Shown here: one piece after another, positions 32,201-44,742 of the stretch
How the letters are laid out: the number at the start of each line of letters is the position of its first letter
Position numbering within the stretch: position 1 is the stretch's first letter
Origin: Sternotherus odoratus
Lineage: Eukaryota; Chordata; Testudines; Kinosternidae
Reading direction: 5' to 3'
Assembly (NCBI GenBank): GCA_032164245.1
Contig: JAVMKO010000001.1
Span: forward strand, 81,093,892 to 81,157,891
Length of the DNA stretch: 64,000 nucleotides
Made by a program: the position numbers and the translations under genes
The notes under the pieces: generated by a model
Told to the model about the DNA's origin: nothing
Database searches by the model: none
Seen by the model: only the letters and a program-made list of their open reading frames with translations

Positions 32201-33944
32201 TAAACCAGAACCTCATTCAGCACAGATCATAAGGATAACATAAGGATGTCCTAGTTGTGTTCGGGAGAAAATCGGGGCAGAGGGGGCCCACAGGTATGTG
32301 GGCACAAGTAGAAGGTGTGAAATGTGGGAGGCACGGTGGTGACTAGAGGAGGTATCTCTGGGGGGCTCATCACAACACATTCCAATATGATAAGAACCAG
32401 CCCAAACCTCAGACGTTGCCTGGGGCTCCCAGAAGCTTGATTAATGTTCAGGATTTTTTTAAAATTTTTAATATCAAATCTTTGCCTGCCCTGGTTTTGT
32501 ACAGTTTGAAAAACACCATGAGGGAGAATAGTTCTCAGAGTATTTCTGAGCTGCTGAGGGGGGGGGGGGGAGGATTGGAAATCACGTCCTTGAAGATTCC
32601 CAGCCCTTGTTACTAGGGAAAAGCTGGGCTAAGCTTTGAAACATTGAGGGGTCACCTGGCCCAAATACTCAGGTGAGACTGGGGTGGAGAAGGTGCCATC
32701 TAGTCCTGAGGCTAAGCCTCCATCCCCTTCCATGCGAGTCCTCCCCACTTACAATCTGGCTGTTTGAGGAGCTAATCAAGCAGCGGGATCAATACACCTA
32801 GGGGTGACAACAGCACGGGGCTGCCATTTAAAATCTCAGAGGGGTTCTTCCAGAGCCCTGATCACCCAAGAGCACTGCCCACATGCCACCATAGAAGCCC
32901 CCGGCACAGCTTGGGGCAAGAGCTGGGTCTCCGAGTATTGCCCTGGGCTGGGCTGCAGCTCCCAGATGGCCCCAGCCCTGCCCCAAACAGGCGACGGACA
33001 AGAATCATGTCCCTCCCGTCCCATGTTCAATCTCTGCCATTGTCAGTGGAGAGCTGACACACACACATGAGCTGCCTGTTTGTTCAGGGTTCACTCGGAG
33101 CGTTTCCATGCCAAAGCCTGCTGTGAAGGGCAATTGGGCATCAAAAGATTAAGAGGGCTGGAAGTTTGTTTTAGTGCTGTGGAGTGGTAAGGCAGGGACA
33201 GCCCCTTCCATTAGCAACCTGGATTCGAGACAGCTGAGCGCTGTGGCTGGGATGAGGATTGAGGGAGAGAGGGTGGTAGCTGGAGGTATAACTCCACCTG
33301 TCTCCAATGGGAATGTTATAAATACTCCATCTCCTCCTCTATTCATGTGCAGGGATGATGCGAACCTGCCTCTCCTTCCAGGGCACTAAGCCAAGCCTCT
33401 GACATTTGCTCTGGATTCAAGGGGATTTCTCAGCCTCAGTAGTGGGGGAGGGGGGACGGGACAATAATGCCGTGGCAACCTACAGCAGGCTCTGGTCCGA
33501 TTGCCCAGGCAGCAGTGCTGGTGCAGAGAGCACTTCGGCAATGTGGAGGTCTGGGTGGGGCAGCCCCACTGAGGGATCCTGCCTGGGAGTTCTTCCCCAG
33601 GACGGACAGAAGGAATATGCTCCGGGGCCAGTGTAAAGAGGATTCAGCAGACATGAGAATCAGGCCCCCTGGTATTAACTTCACCAGCCCCTGGGCCATT
33701 TTCAATAGGAAACAGAGGCCTGTAATTAATCCCTTAGGCTCTTTCCCCTGGGAAGTCCCTTGGCTGTACACTAGGCTGTGTTCCTGCTGGTCTCAATCAC
33801 CCAATGGTCCCATCTGACCTTCTCCCATATGCTCCAGAGACTCCAGCATCTGAACCCCCCTCTCCTTCCCACCTGTTATGCCGGCTGGTTTATGTGTGGC
33901 TTCTTCGGCTCTGACCTTTCTTCTTCCTCTCTTCAACTCTCCAG
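32201..33944. other. Region upstream of SSTR3
   Basis: Would be expected to hold the SSTR3 promoter and a non-coding exon. A TATAAATAC at about 33317 and several possible donors exist, but none stands out. A run of G lies at 32561-32570. Confidence 0.35.
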
Positions 33945-33981
33945 CTGATCCAGTGGGAGATCGCCCCGTCCTTCCACTGCC
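33945..33981 (+). other. SSTR3: SSTR3 5' UTR after a putative splice acceptor
   Basis: A CT-rich tract ending CTCTCCAG at 33937-33944 lies 37 bases before the SSTR3 start codon. Somatostatin receptor genes often have an intron in the 5' UTR just before an intronless coding exon, so this is a plausible acceptor. There is no upstream ATG in the 37 bases. The upstream non-coding exon was not identified. Confidence 0.5.
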
Positions 33982-35214
33982 ATGGACTCTCCTGCTTTCA
34001 CCTCCCCCACTCCCGGGGCTTCGGAGGAGGGGAATATCTCCACCAGTTGGGCAAGTTCCACCCCGGGGAACCTATCCACCGTCGCCAGCCTGGGCCTGGA
34101 CGTCAGCGGAGTCCTCATCCCCCTGGTCTACCTCATTGTCTGCGTGGTTGGGCTGGTGGGGAACTCGCTGGTCATCTACGTGGTCCTGTGCCACTCGGTG
34201 AGCGAATCGGTGACCAACGTCTATATCCTCAACCTGGCGCTGGCGGACGAGCTGTTCATGCTGGGGCTGCCGTTCCTGGCCGCGCAGAACGCGCTCTCTT
34301 ACTGGCCCTTCGGCTCCTTCATGTGCCGCCTGGTGATGGCCGTGGACGCCATAAACCAGTTCACCAGCATCTTCTGCCTGACGGTGATGAGCGTCGACCG
34401 CTACCTGGCCGTGGTGCACCCAGGGAAATCGTCCAAGTGGCGGACGGCCCGCGTGGCCAAGGCGGTCAGCGCCACGGTGTGGGTGCTGTCGTCGGTGGTG
34501 GTGCTGCCGGTGGTGGTGTTCTCCAGCGTCCCCCTGGGGATGAGCACCTGCCACATCCAGTGGCCCGAGCCAGCCTCCGTGTGGAGCGCCGGCTTTATCA
34601 TCTACACGGCCGCGCTGGGCTTCTTCGGGCCGCTGCTGGTGATCTGCCTCTGCTACCTGCTCATCGTGGTCAAGATCCGCTCGTCCGGCCGGAGGGTGCG
34701 GGCCCTTTCCTCCAAGCGCAAGCGGTCGGAGCGCAGGGTCACTCGCATGGTGGTGGCCGTGGTGGCCGTCTTCGTGCTCTGCTGGCTTCCCTTCTACATG
34801 CTCAACATCATCAACGTGGTCTGCCCCTTGCCCGAGGAGCCGTCTCTCTTCGGGGTCTACTTCCTCGTCGTGGTGCTGCCCTACGCCAACAGCTGCGCCA
34901 ACCCCATCATCTACGGCTTCCTCTCCTACCGGTTCAAGCAGGGCTTCCGCCGGGCCGTCCTGAGGCCGTCCCGCCGGGTGCAGAGCCAGGAGGTGGTGGC
35001 ACGTCCCCCAGAGAAGACTGAAGAGGAGGAAGAGGAGGAAGAGGAGGAAGAGGAAGCGGAGGAGAGCGGGGTCAGCAAGATTGCCCAGAATGGCAATGGC
35101 AGACAGGAGTGTCCCCCGACCGGCGGAGCAGCAGGAGGCAGTGAGCAGAAGCCGCTGCCCGAGGAGCCCGGGAGCTGTGATAAACCCAACGCACTGCACA
35201 TCAGTTATTTGTAG
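33982..35214 (+). CDS. SSTR3: SSTR3, somatostatin receptor type 3, single coding exon
   Basis: A 410-aa rhodopsin-class GPCR (human SSTR3 is about 418 aa). Two N-glycosylation sequons lie in the N-terminus (Asn18, Asn30). Seven membrane segments lie near residues 43-68, 79-101, 112-138, 157-180, 203-230, 253-278 and 288-312. Visible motifs are the ligand-binding Asp122 in TM3, the Cys115-Cys190 pair, DRY at 139-141, CWLP at 267-270, the somatostatin-receptor signature [12 protein letters not shown] (301-312) and a C-terminal ISYL. SSTR3 rather than another subtype is indicated by the near-identical VVCPLPEEP loop, [11 protein letters not shown] in ECL2 and a Glu-rich tail; it also sits beside RAC2. 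Somatostatin binding couples it to Gi and lowers cAMP; in mammals it concentrates in neuronal primary cilia. The start has a strong Kozak context (CTGCCATGG). The third intracellular loop has ALSSK (241-245) where mammals have a ciliary AxSxQ motif. A (GAGGAA) repeat encodes 12 Glu in a row (347-358). Confidence 0.97.
   Translation: MDSPAFTSPTPGASEEGNISTSWASSTPGNLSTVASLGLDVSGVLIPLVYLIVCVVGLVGNSLVIYVVLCHSVSESVTNVYILNLALADELFMLGLPFLAAQNALSYWPFGSFMCRLVMAVDAINQFTSIFCLTVMSVDRYLAVVHPGKSSKWRTARVAKAVSATVWVLSSVVVLPVVVFSSVPLGMSTCHIQWPEPASVWSAGFIIYTAALGFFGPLLVICLCYLLIVVKIRSSGRRVRALSSKRKRSERRVTRMVVAVVAVFVLCWLPFYMLNIINVVCPLPEEPSLFGVYFLVVVLPYANSCANPIIYGFLSYRFKQGFRRAVLRPSRRVQSQEVVARPPEKTEEEEEEEEEEEEAEESGVSKIAQNGNGRQECPPTGGAAGGSEQKPLPEEPGSCDKPNALHISYL
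35021..35063 (+). repeat. SSTR3: Glu-coding (GAGGAA)n microsatellite inside SSTR3
   Basis: An in-frame purine-only run encodes Glu347-Glu358 in the cytoplasmic tail, then AEES. The mammalian receptor also has an acidic stretch here, so the acidity is probably functional while the exact length may vary. Confidence 0.85.
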
Positions 35215-36659
35215 TGACTGGACGGGGGAGGCGCTGTTCCCTGGACACTCCAGTCTCTATCCGTGGGGGGTTGCGGACTGCCAGGCAGCAAGGTCCAAGG
35301 CTCCCCTTGAAGATGGGGCGGGCTCGAGGAAGGTCTGGAAGGGCAGCGCGCCCCGTGACTTCAGAAATCCCTGTGGGAGGAGCGGGGCAACAGCATCTGG
35401 GTTGGGCTGGGAATGGGGACTGGCTAAGGGCAGAGCTGCAGAGAGGAGTCCAGCACTGATTCCCCCTACAACTGACATAGAGTATTACGAGTGGTTGCTA
35501 ATTACTCTAATGACCTCGTCAGCTGCCCAAGCTGTCCCACTGTCCACGGGAACCAGACACTCTGGGGCAGGATCATGGGGACAATTCCGCCCCACCCCAC
35601 CCCAACTAACAAATACAGCCTGCCCCCTAGGACTGTCCTCCCCGCCCCTCCAGCTGCTCTAGTATCTCTTGGGGACAGCTCCCCACCTCCCGCGTGACCT
35701 GATACCATCTCAACCGCATGGAATATCCTGGTTCTTTAAAGGGGTCTCATGTCCCGCCTGCAGACTGGTCTGATGGGGGCATGGGGTTGGTTTAGGGCAG
35801 TGGGTATGAGCCACACCCTTCCCCATCTCTAGATCTCAGGGTTTCATGGTGTTATTGTGCCCTGGTGGATGACTGCAGAAGACCAAGAGGCCATGGGTTG
35901 GGGGCAGGGCTTTCTGCAAGCTGTAATTTCCACCGCCCTCCTCCACCTTATCATGAATAAGCATGAAGATTTAGGACGCCGTGAACAATTTCAAAGGGTC
36001 AGTCTGTGCGTGAATAGGATTGCACCGGGAGGATGGGGGCGCATGTGTGAACAATGGGGTTGTCTGTGGGCAGGGGCGGCTATGTGGGAGTTAGGGTCAC
36101 CAGGTGTCAGGTTTGCAACTGGAAAGTCCAGTTAAAAGGAGACCAGGGCAGTGTCTGGTCAGCACTGCTGACTGGACACCAAAAGTCCGGTTACCGCAGT
36201 GACTGGCCTCCGCTACCGGGGGTGGGTGGGAAGAGCAACTGCTGCTGGAGGAGCTCAGTTGATGGACTGGAGAGAGGCTTAGGAACTGGCGGAGAGGAGG
36301 TAGGTCCCGCCTTCTCAGCCAGGCCCCGGCTCTCTATGGCCCCTCGCTCTGGTGACCACCCTGCCTCTGCTCTGCCATGCCCCCTACTCTGGCTCCAGGG
36401 ACCAACCTCCCCCTCTGCTGGGCCCCCAGTTGGGCAAGCAGGCAGGCTCCGCATCAGCTCCTCCCAGCCCGGCTCTGCAGGTGGCTGGTGAGACCCGTGG
36501 GAGGGTGGAGGGAGTGACTGGAGGAGACTGTAAGGTCTGTTTTTTAAAACATTGGAAAGTTGGTAACTATACTGGGAGTGAGGGTGTGAATTTTTGTGAA
36601 TATGGTAATGCCCATATAGGTGTACAGTGGGCAGATTGTGTGTGTGTGTGTGCAGAGGG
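35215..36659. other. SSTR3 3' flank
   Basis: No convincing AATAAA within the first kilobase after the stop, so the SSTR3 3' end cannot be placed. 36090-36200 has an inverted pair (GTCACCAGGTGTCAGG.../...GGACACCAAAAGTCCGG) resembling a turtle interspersed repeat. Confidence 0.4.
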
Positions 36660-37090
36660 TTGATTTGTCTCTGGCTGTCTCTGTGGGGGGTGTCTGTACA
36701 GGCACAGGGGTTGATTTGTCTCTGGGTGTCTCTGTGGGGGGTGTCTGTACAGGCGCAGGGGTTGATTTGTCTCTGGGTGTCTCTGTGGGGGTGTCTGTGC
36801 AGGTGCAGGGGGTTGATTTGTCTCTGGGTGTCTCTGTGGGGGTGTCTGTACGGGTGCAGGGGGTTGATTTGTCTCTGGGTGTCTCTGTGGGGGGTGTCTG
36901 TACAGGCGCAGGGGTTGATTTGTCTCTGGGTGTCTCTGTGGGGGTGTCTGTACAGGCGCAGGGGTTGATTTGTCTCTGGGTGTCTCTGTGGGGGTGTCTG
37001 TACAGGTGCAGGGGGTTGATTTGTCTCTGGGTGTCTCTGTGGGGGTGTCTGTACAAGTGTAGGGGGTGGATTTGTCTCTGACAGTGTCCA
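36660..37090. repeat. Minisatellite, 51-bp unit, about eight copies
   Basis: TTGATTTGTCTCTG recurs at 36660, 36711, 36762, 36813, 36864, 36915, 36965 and 37016, with a variant at 37067: spacing 51 bp except one of 50. Units differ mainly in the length of a G run. Because 51 is a multiple of three, long open frames with a repeated Thr/Pro-rich peptide appear on both strands; these are not considered genes. Confidence 0.97.
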
Positions 37091-40000
37091 TGGGTCTGAA
37101 TGGGAATGAAGGTGGATTTGTCTGCATGTGTGTGGTGGAGAGGTGGCTGCATATGGGGGTGTATGGGTGAGCATCTCTCCCTCTACCTTGCTCCATTCCT
37201 GCAGGCGCCGATAAATGCCTCTCCCCATACCTTGAACTTTTCTATAAATGCTGTTGCTAAGATACAGCAATCCGTAAGAGTGACTTTAATCCAGAGTCTT
37301 CAGTAGGATTCTGGGCACCTTCCTCCAGGGCCAGCTTTGGTGAAATTGGAGGCGGTGTGGGTGGTTGGGTGTTAAAGACCAGCCAAAGGGAGAAAGTGTT
37401 CCAGGAGATAAGGAAGGATCCTGTGGGATGTATAAAAGGTGTCTCTCCGGGGCAGAAATACTTTTCAGTTCAAGGGGCACCTCCGTGAGGGAGGGAGCAA
37501 GACTATGAGGGGCTAGTTGTGTCATTGTAGGGAGCAGCCATGGGGCCAAAAACACAGAACAGATTTGAAGCCAAAGTAGAAAAATGCAGTGGGGACAGCA
37601 GAGAAAGGAGGCTGGAATGGCGAGATCAGCTGCACAATGGAACCACGTTCCTGAGGAGCAGATTCACTCCGAATCAATATATGGCTACATGAGAACTTGG
37701 TCAGTGGAGGGAATACCCAAGCCCAGGGAAAGCAGCCAGGGATGGGCAAGGAGTGTACTAAAGTAGGTGTCTTCCAGCTGGGCAAGTGCTGGACTGGCTG
37801 ACTGGGAGGGTTAACAGATACTGACCCAGCTGTCTTGGTGCTGGGCTGTCTGTGACTGGGGGTGGGGTTGATACCTCTAACCCTGAAAGTCCCAGCACTG
37901 GAGTGTCTGTGAGTAATAACCCTCCTTCCACCCAGACCCAGCCTTTCTTCTCCCTGAACCCAGTTTCTTGGTACCGGACAATCCAGGAGTGAAGGCTAAT
38001 CCCCACAAATCCCCTTTTGTGATTCCTGAAGCATCCAACCTTGTACCAGATATTGCACGTCTCTCTTTGGTGAACTGCATTCCCTTTGCTTGGCCGGAAA
38101 GGGGCGCACATATAAAGACAGGGATATGTCACACTGTGAGATTTCAGGGCCTTAGTATCTGACCTCTTTCCTTGTAAATCCCTTGTTGTGGTGGCTCTTC
38201 ATGTCTCCTCCTTTCTCCTGTACCTTTGGAGGCTCAGTCCATGCAAAGATATGCTTTCATGGACCCTAATGCAGTCTACAGTCTAGAGAGCAAACCCACA
38301 GCACCTTCAGGGAGTTAGCCAACCTCAGTGGCTAGACTAAAACGGCCATTCTGTTTGTGGAAAGAATTCTAGGTGTCATCTGGTCACCAGGAAGAGAAGG
38401 GATCATGAGATCCCAACCGAACCCTGATGAACTTCCAGAGCTCCCCTCTATGGCATGGTACTGGACAGGAAAGGGCCTCGATCCCACAATAATAGAGGTA
38501 AATAGGTCAATGTCTTGCTCCTGCTATTAGGTGGCGTCACAGCAAGGGCAATGCTGGGTAATTCTGAAGAAGGAAGCACTAGAGGATGGCATTGGCCTTC
38601 TGGGAAGGGAGGCAGCTGGTGGCTTATTCCTGAGCAGTGAGAAGAATGAGTGGAGCAGCCAGGAGAGAGGAAGCTCGGAGTACATGGGGAGCAGGCACAT
38701 GAAGGTTTTTCATCTCCTTTTAGACTGGCTACATGACTGCTCTAGCTCCTGCCTTAGGGAGGGAGGGATCCCTGGCTGTCAATTATATTATCAATGTACT
38801 ATGCATGCCACCTTGGCCATAGGAAGAAGTAGAAACCCTTTTCCAGGTTGATGGATCAGGTGGAGCTCATGGTCAACCTCCGCAGTCCTCTGCTACAAGA
38901 GATCAGGAATGAAATCTCAAAGACCTTTTTGCCTGCAACCCCTAGATGCAGAAATGCTAGGCTGCTCAGCCCTGCAGACGGGACTCAGAGTGCTGTCGAT
39001 TTCACTAGGCTATGCCCACTGGAAATGCTGCTCTTTGTCTCCCAACATGGAGCTGGTTGAAAAACAATATGTTTGGGGCGGAATGTTCAACAGCTTTTGT
39101 TTTTCCAAGATATTTCATGAAAAATTGCAACATATTCTAATTTTTGCACTGAAACATTATCACCCTCCCACGTTTTCTACCTTTCCCTCCTGGTTTCCCC
39201 TCTTTTTTCCAGTTTAAAAATGGGGAAAAAATGGGAGGGGGGGGGGAAATAGGAAATGAAAATGGGAAAATTATATTTTTTTTACTTTTTTCATCAAAAA
39301 ACTTTAATATCAAAAATTGTCTGCAGAGTTTTTCCTTGGTGATGAAAAGGCTGTTTTACATAGGACGTGTGGAAAGGGAGTGAAAATTTCCACCTGTCCC
39401 ACCACCCTACCTCCCCCTCCTGCTGGTGAGTTCACGGCTGCAGTGTGCTTGTGTTGCTGTGTGCAAATTGCATTCTTGTGGCTGGCCCTATGCATCCCTT
39501 CTGGCGTGGGCCCTGCAGCGGGCTGGCTCTGGGAACGATAGGGCTGAAGTCACGCGCAGCAGCTAGCTGAATTCTGGGCATGTTCAGGGGGATTTGTTCT
39601 AATCAGACGTGGAAATGGATTTTTCTCTTCTGGCTGCAGAGCCACAGAGATAAGGGGGCCATCAAACCCTCCGCCACACAAAGGGTTTCATTCTTCTCAC
39701 GTAGAGAAGGGAGCTGCAAGTCTAGCAGAGGCCATGACGCTTCCAGCAGCGCCTGCAATGCCTCTTCCCTGCTGGCGTTTGATCACCGTCAGGATGCATA
39801 GAAATATAAGGCCTCCGTTCTGCTGGTACTGCAATAATGTGTGTGTGCGCGCCCCAGCCCGCGCACGTGGGTGTGTATTTAAAGCCAGGCTCTGATTACT
39901 GACCTTGAAAATATACTCCCAACACAACACCCTACGTACCCCCACTAAGCCTAATAACACACAGTCTGCACCCACACAATCACTAACTGTACCTCTCTGC

Positions 40001-41954
40001 TTGAGCCTAGCCTGCTGCTGTAACTTCTTGGAAGAGAACTTTGCAGAGATGAAAAGGCCCACGTGGAGGGGTTCAGCCTCGCTGAAGGGAGGGCACGTTA
40101 CAAGGCCATGTTGCTTACTCAGCTTGCACTTGATGTCCTTCTCCATTGTTCTCAGGAAGCCATTGTTTACACGCTCGGAATGGTAAAACAGCGGCTCCGA
40201 TAAAGTGAATGCAAACCTACATGTGCCCTTGCTTCTGAATTGTTTGGGAGCAGGGGTCACGGCTGCAGACTGCGGGTGGTTTCTAAACAGTTCTTGATGC
40301 AGGGGAACCAAACGGATAAAAACACAGAGAGATGTGAACCGATTAGATGCTCCCTGCTCTCCTGGGGATGCAATAGCGAACTGAAACCCTTTATCTGCTT
40401 GAACGAGTGGAAAATATGCAAATATTTGCTCATGAAAACTTCGTGTTCTTTGCCTTCCCAAGCTTAAAATATGCAAACGCGCACACAAGGTACCCACCTC
40501 GCACAGATCTCACACCCAGACACACAAAAACCCCGGCACGGAAACACAGACGCAGCGCCCGTCTAAACACATGCACGCTCAGGGTAACATATACCATCTA
40601 ATATGTATACACTCTGCCTGGGGGACACAAATACAACCCTAAAAATATACACACAGATGCATACATGTAAAAACATATATGTGCATGCTGACTCAGGTAT
40701 GGTGCCTATGCGGGCATTTAGAAACATGCTAGCAACACATCCTGTCCCCAGCAAATGGTATTATATCGGCATCTCCTGTTAGGTTAGGAGCACGGGGCTG
40801 TAGATCAGACTGTTGTACAGGAAGACACCTTGCCTAGCACATTCGGTGCCTGTTGTCAGGCATAGGTGCAGCTGTGCCCATGTTTTTGAGTGCTGCAGTA
40901 GGCAGGGCCAAACTGGTTGGGCACCATGGTTTTATCCGACTATCACTGTAGTCTTTCCATTGACAGTAGTGGCATTTGGGCTGGGTTCCCAACACAGGCA
41001 GCTGCACTTCCTGCTCACAACGGGGCACAGAACGTGCCTGTATGGCCTAGGCTCCAAACAGAGGGAAAATCTAACCCTGGCTGTAGGTGTTGCTCCCCGT
41101 TTCTCCTGCAGGGGGAGCTGTTTGCTCACATTGGCCCCCTATCTGGCCTCTCCCCCCTTCCCCCCCCCCCCAGGCCTGTCCAGTTCCCAGCACAGCTGTC
41201 AGGGCAAATAGGATTTGAGGGGGCAGGAGTAGGGGTGATGAAGGACCAAAACATGAGATTCCCATCACTCCCTTGCAGACGGTTCCTAGCGGTGGCCAAG
41301 GTAACACTACCACAAAGCATGTGGAATATTTCCTCAGGGTGGGAGGTGGGTCGTTTGTGGCTCTCCCCACACAGGGGCACCCTGTGCGGGGGGGGGGGGA
41401 GCACCGTCTCCTCCACTCTGCCAATGTGGAAATTTTGCAGGGCAGCTGAGTGTGCTGGACGGCTTTGGGGCTGGGCATGAGGTGTATGAGAGGGGAGTGG
41501 GTCATGTGACCAGAGGGGACCCTGTGTGAATAGCTAGCGCTGAGCAAACGGCTTAGATGGGAACCCAAACCGGCCCTGCGCTCCAGCTGTCTGTGAGACC
41601 CCTCGCCTGTAGGTGACTTGAACATGCTCCTTGCTGGAGGGCCTGGGCACAGGGCCCTTCAAATGGGGCCAACGCAGTGGTGCAAAGTCACCATCTGCGC
41701 ACCATGAAGCAAGCGCCATCGCGCTGAGCTGCTGTGCGGGAAGAGCAGACGAAAGCATTGACGCAGGCAGCACCTCACATTTTCCAAGAGGGCCCTAAAA
41801 TCCCGAGGCTGCCCTCCGAAGGGCACGGGCCAGGCTGGGGCTCTCCTTCTCTGTCATTTCAGGCTCCATCGAGCCTTAATTCATCCTCCGGCAGAGCTGT
41901 GGGTGGCACTGCACTGGGTACATACAACACAGGCCTCTGAAGGTCTACAGACAT

Positions 41955-42260
41955 TAAGTAGTTTTGCCTCATAACACCCCTGCGAGGTAGGAGCTAGGGC
42001 CGAGATGATCAAATGTGACGTGATTCTGGGGGCCCACCCTGAGTTGCCTTAAAGGGGCCTGGTTGTCAGTGGGAAGGAGCTCAGCACTTCCTGACAATCA
42101 GCCCCCTTTATGATGTCTTTTGGGTACCCATCTATGTGGGCACCTAAAACAACTGGTCATTTTTCAATATCTTGGCCTATTGGCCCCTTTCACTAAGGCC
42201 AGGAGAGCCCAAGTGACTTGCCTGTAACACGAGTCAGGGGCCGGGTTGGGAAAAGGACAG
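41955..42260 (-). repeat. Degenerate MIR-like fragments
   Basis: CATAACACCCCTGCGAGGTA and, further right, CCCAAGTGACTTGCCTGTAA are reversed MIR tail and core words separated by unrelated sequence. Confidence 0.35.
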
Positions 42261-43664
42261 AAAATCCTGTGTTGACTCTTAGAAAGCACTGGCTCCTTTC
42301 CAGGACAGAGCTGGCTCTGCTCCTAAGGAGTAGGCCCTGCTCTAAAAGGGGAATCAGCTGTTGAGTTGAACAAGTAATGATGGGGGGGAGGGGAAGGGGG
42401 AGAGATTGCTCAGCCTGGTACAGTCCAGAGCAAGAGGGAGGGACTCACAGAGGACCAGACCCGCCTCCAAGGAAGGATGGAAAAGACAGTAATTACTAAG
42501 AGCCCTTGACCAGCAGCTGGTTTCAATCAGCTGGGCCTCCTCCCAGCCGCTCCTCTTGCAGTGCTAACAAGGAGCAGCTGAGGATACACGTAGCTCAGTG
42601 CAGAACCTCTCTTAAGGGGTTCAGAGGTAAGGGGTTCCCTGCCTTCCATTCACACGGCAAAGCTCTGGGGGAGTGGGAAGGGGTGTTAACAGAAAATCTA
42701 CTTAATGATCAAGGCTAAGTGGCTGGGAAGAAGGGGCTATTTGCCTGCCTTCGGATACACATTATGTCTGCAGCCTAGAGAAAGAGCCAGCTCTGCTCAG
42801 TGGCTGTGGGAGATGGAAAAGGAGCAGAGGGCGTGGACTGCAGGGGGTTGGAGGAGCTGCTGTGATTAAGCCAGGAAGGAATCAGTGCAGGGGAGGGGAT
42901 AGTAGCCCTTTTAGATGGGTTAGGGGCCACTTGCTGGGGAGAAGACAGGGCAGGGGTCAGTCCCTGCAGATAGGTTAGGAGTCATGTGCCTGTGATGGTT
43001 GGGGAGGGACAATGTAAAGAAGGGGACGCTGGGGAAGCTCATTTCTTTCACCCTCCAGGTTTTTTTCCCTGTGCTTGTGCCGGGAGGGAACAGCTGCACT
43101 TCAGCAGAGAGTACTGGAATCCAATCTGGCAAGAGTTTTCCTGGGCTGGCTTCAAGGCAGAGAGAAAGCATGTGTGTGTATGTGTACAAAGCCCTGTGGA
43201 TTCCCCATGTGCTCCTGATCAGATGGTAAAATAGCCCATGAACTCCTCAGTAAACTGTGTTTTCACCTACCCTGCTAGCTCACAAGAATGCAGCAAGAAG
43301 GCTGGAGAGAAGATGGAAGCCAACCTTCTCCCACTGCTCCAAGGAAAACCTCTCCCATAGATAAGGTGCACAGCTGCAAAAGGGGCTGGAAAATCTCTTA
43401 CCTGGAAATATTCAATAGCTCCCTGATGAGCTAGGCCAAGATGACTTGGAGATTGGCTCTACTTTCATATCCGCTCGGTGCTTGTGGCTTCGCTTTTCAC
43501 ACCCTGCAGTAGGCTCCCAACCCTAAGAATAATAATGCTTAGCACTTGACAAAAATTAACTAATTAAGCCTCACCACTAGACATGGGAGGTAGGCAAGTC
43601 AGAGTGATGGGGTCACAGTCTCTGTCACTATCAATGGGCACAGCTCTATTAGCAGGGAATTTGG

Positions 43665-43745
43665 CCTAGCATCCCCATTTTATATATGGGGAAACTGAGG
43701 CACAGAGAGGTGACCAGGCAGGTCAATGGCAGAACCTGGATGAGG
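43665..43745 (-). repeat. MIR-like SINE fragment
   Basis: Carries GGGGAAACTGAGGCACAGAG and GGCAGAACCTGGATGAGGAG, the reverse of the MIR core. Confidence 0.55.
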
Positions 43746-44549
43746 AGTCAGGAGTACTGTGGTGAATGGCTGAAGGGCACCTCTGCCCTGGTGAGTCCAC
43801 CCTGCCAGCTAGGATGAAAGGGGTATTCGCCTCTGTGTGTTCACTTGTGGGGCTTCCAGTAGAGCAGGCGCGTTAATAACATCCCCAGTGCTTCCCCCTC
43901 CTTCCTTTGCCCCAGGCTCTCTGCACATATTTTCCCAGACTTTCCGTTTGCTATTCCAGTGGTGCTGGGGTTCCTGCCAAGCCCCAGCTACTCCACTGTA
44001 ACCGCCTCTGACTCCCAAACTAAACAAATCGGAAAAAAATGCCTTTCCGCAGGCTCCCAGGGCCTGTTAAATATTCTCCAGCTTCCCTCTGGAATGACAG
44101 GAGTGGAGCAAACCTGCTGAGTTGGCACTTATGCTTGCAGGGTGGAGGGGGAAATCGCTTTGCTCAGCCTAGCCGTCTATCCCCAGGAATGGGGCCCCAG
44201 GCCGGAGCCAGTCTGGCTACAGATGGAGCCTGGAAGGCCTTTGGCTTAGCCGCCTGGAGAACTGAGGGCAAAGAACTGCAACAGAACAGCACCTCTGGGC
44301 CCAGGCCCACTGCAGATGACATGAGGAGATAGATAGCCCAGGGCTGGCTACAAAGAGCCACACCTGGCTCAAGAGGGTTAGCTGCGGGAGAGTTGGTGAT
44401 GTGGGCTTTCCCCAGCGAGGGCCTGTTCCGGAGTATTTCCAGCTGGAGATGCCCTTTCTGGGCAAGGTTTCAGGCAGAGGACATGACCTGTGTCCTGGAG
44501 AGGGGACCAGTCTCTGCCCCCGCCCCAGAGGGAACCAAAACAGGGAAGA

Positions 44550-44742
44550 ATCAGAGAGGTAGCCGTGTTAGTCTGGAATAGCAGAGGTAACAAAGAGTCC
44601 TGTGGCACCTTAAAGACTAAATAAAGTATTGAAGCATAAGCTTTCGTGGGCTAATATCCACTTCGTTGGATGGGTATTAGCCCACAAAAGCTTATGCTTC
44701 AATACTTTATTTAGTCTTTAAGGTGCCACAGGACTCTTTGTT
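44550..44742 (-). mobile_element. Fold-back SINE-like insertion, 193 bp, with 16-bp target duplication
   Basis: ACCAAAACAGGGAAGA flanks both sides (44534-44549 and 44743-44758). Arms of about 75 bp centred near 44665 are inverted copies with only a few mismatches. The left arm continues into the reversed 3' end of the element (AGAGAGGTAGCCGTGTTAGT), so the element is on the minus strand with an inverted duplicate at its 5' side. Same family as 7890-8080 but a different subfamily. Confidence 0.92.

Larger units (their letters stand above)
37091..44533. other. Long intergenic region between SSTR3 and C1QTNF6
   Basis: Apart from the MIR-like pieces, I recognise no gene. 39200-39330 is AT-rich with a run of G; 39840-39870 is a GTGTGCGCGC patch; 40470-40560 is CACA-rich. 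Frames up to 266 codons have no recognisable domain. Confidence 0.45.

Noticed and set aside
34072..35199. 375-codon open frame antisense to SSTR3
   Set aside because: Shadow of the GC-rich SSTR3 coding sequence; His/Gln/Gly-rich with no family resemblance.
36191..37270. Thr/Pro-rich repeat protein frames of 202-359 codons on the minus strand
   Set aside because: Generated by the 51-bp minisatellite whose unit is a multiple of three; no start context, signal peptide or conserved domain.
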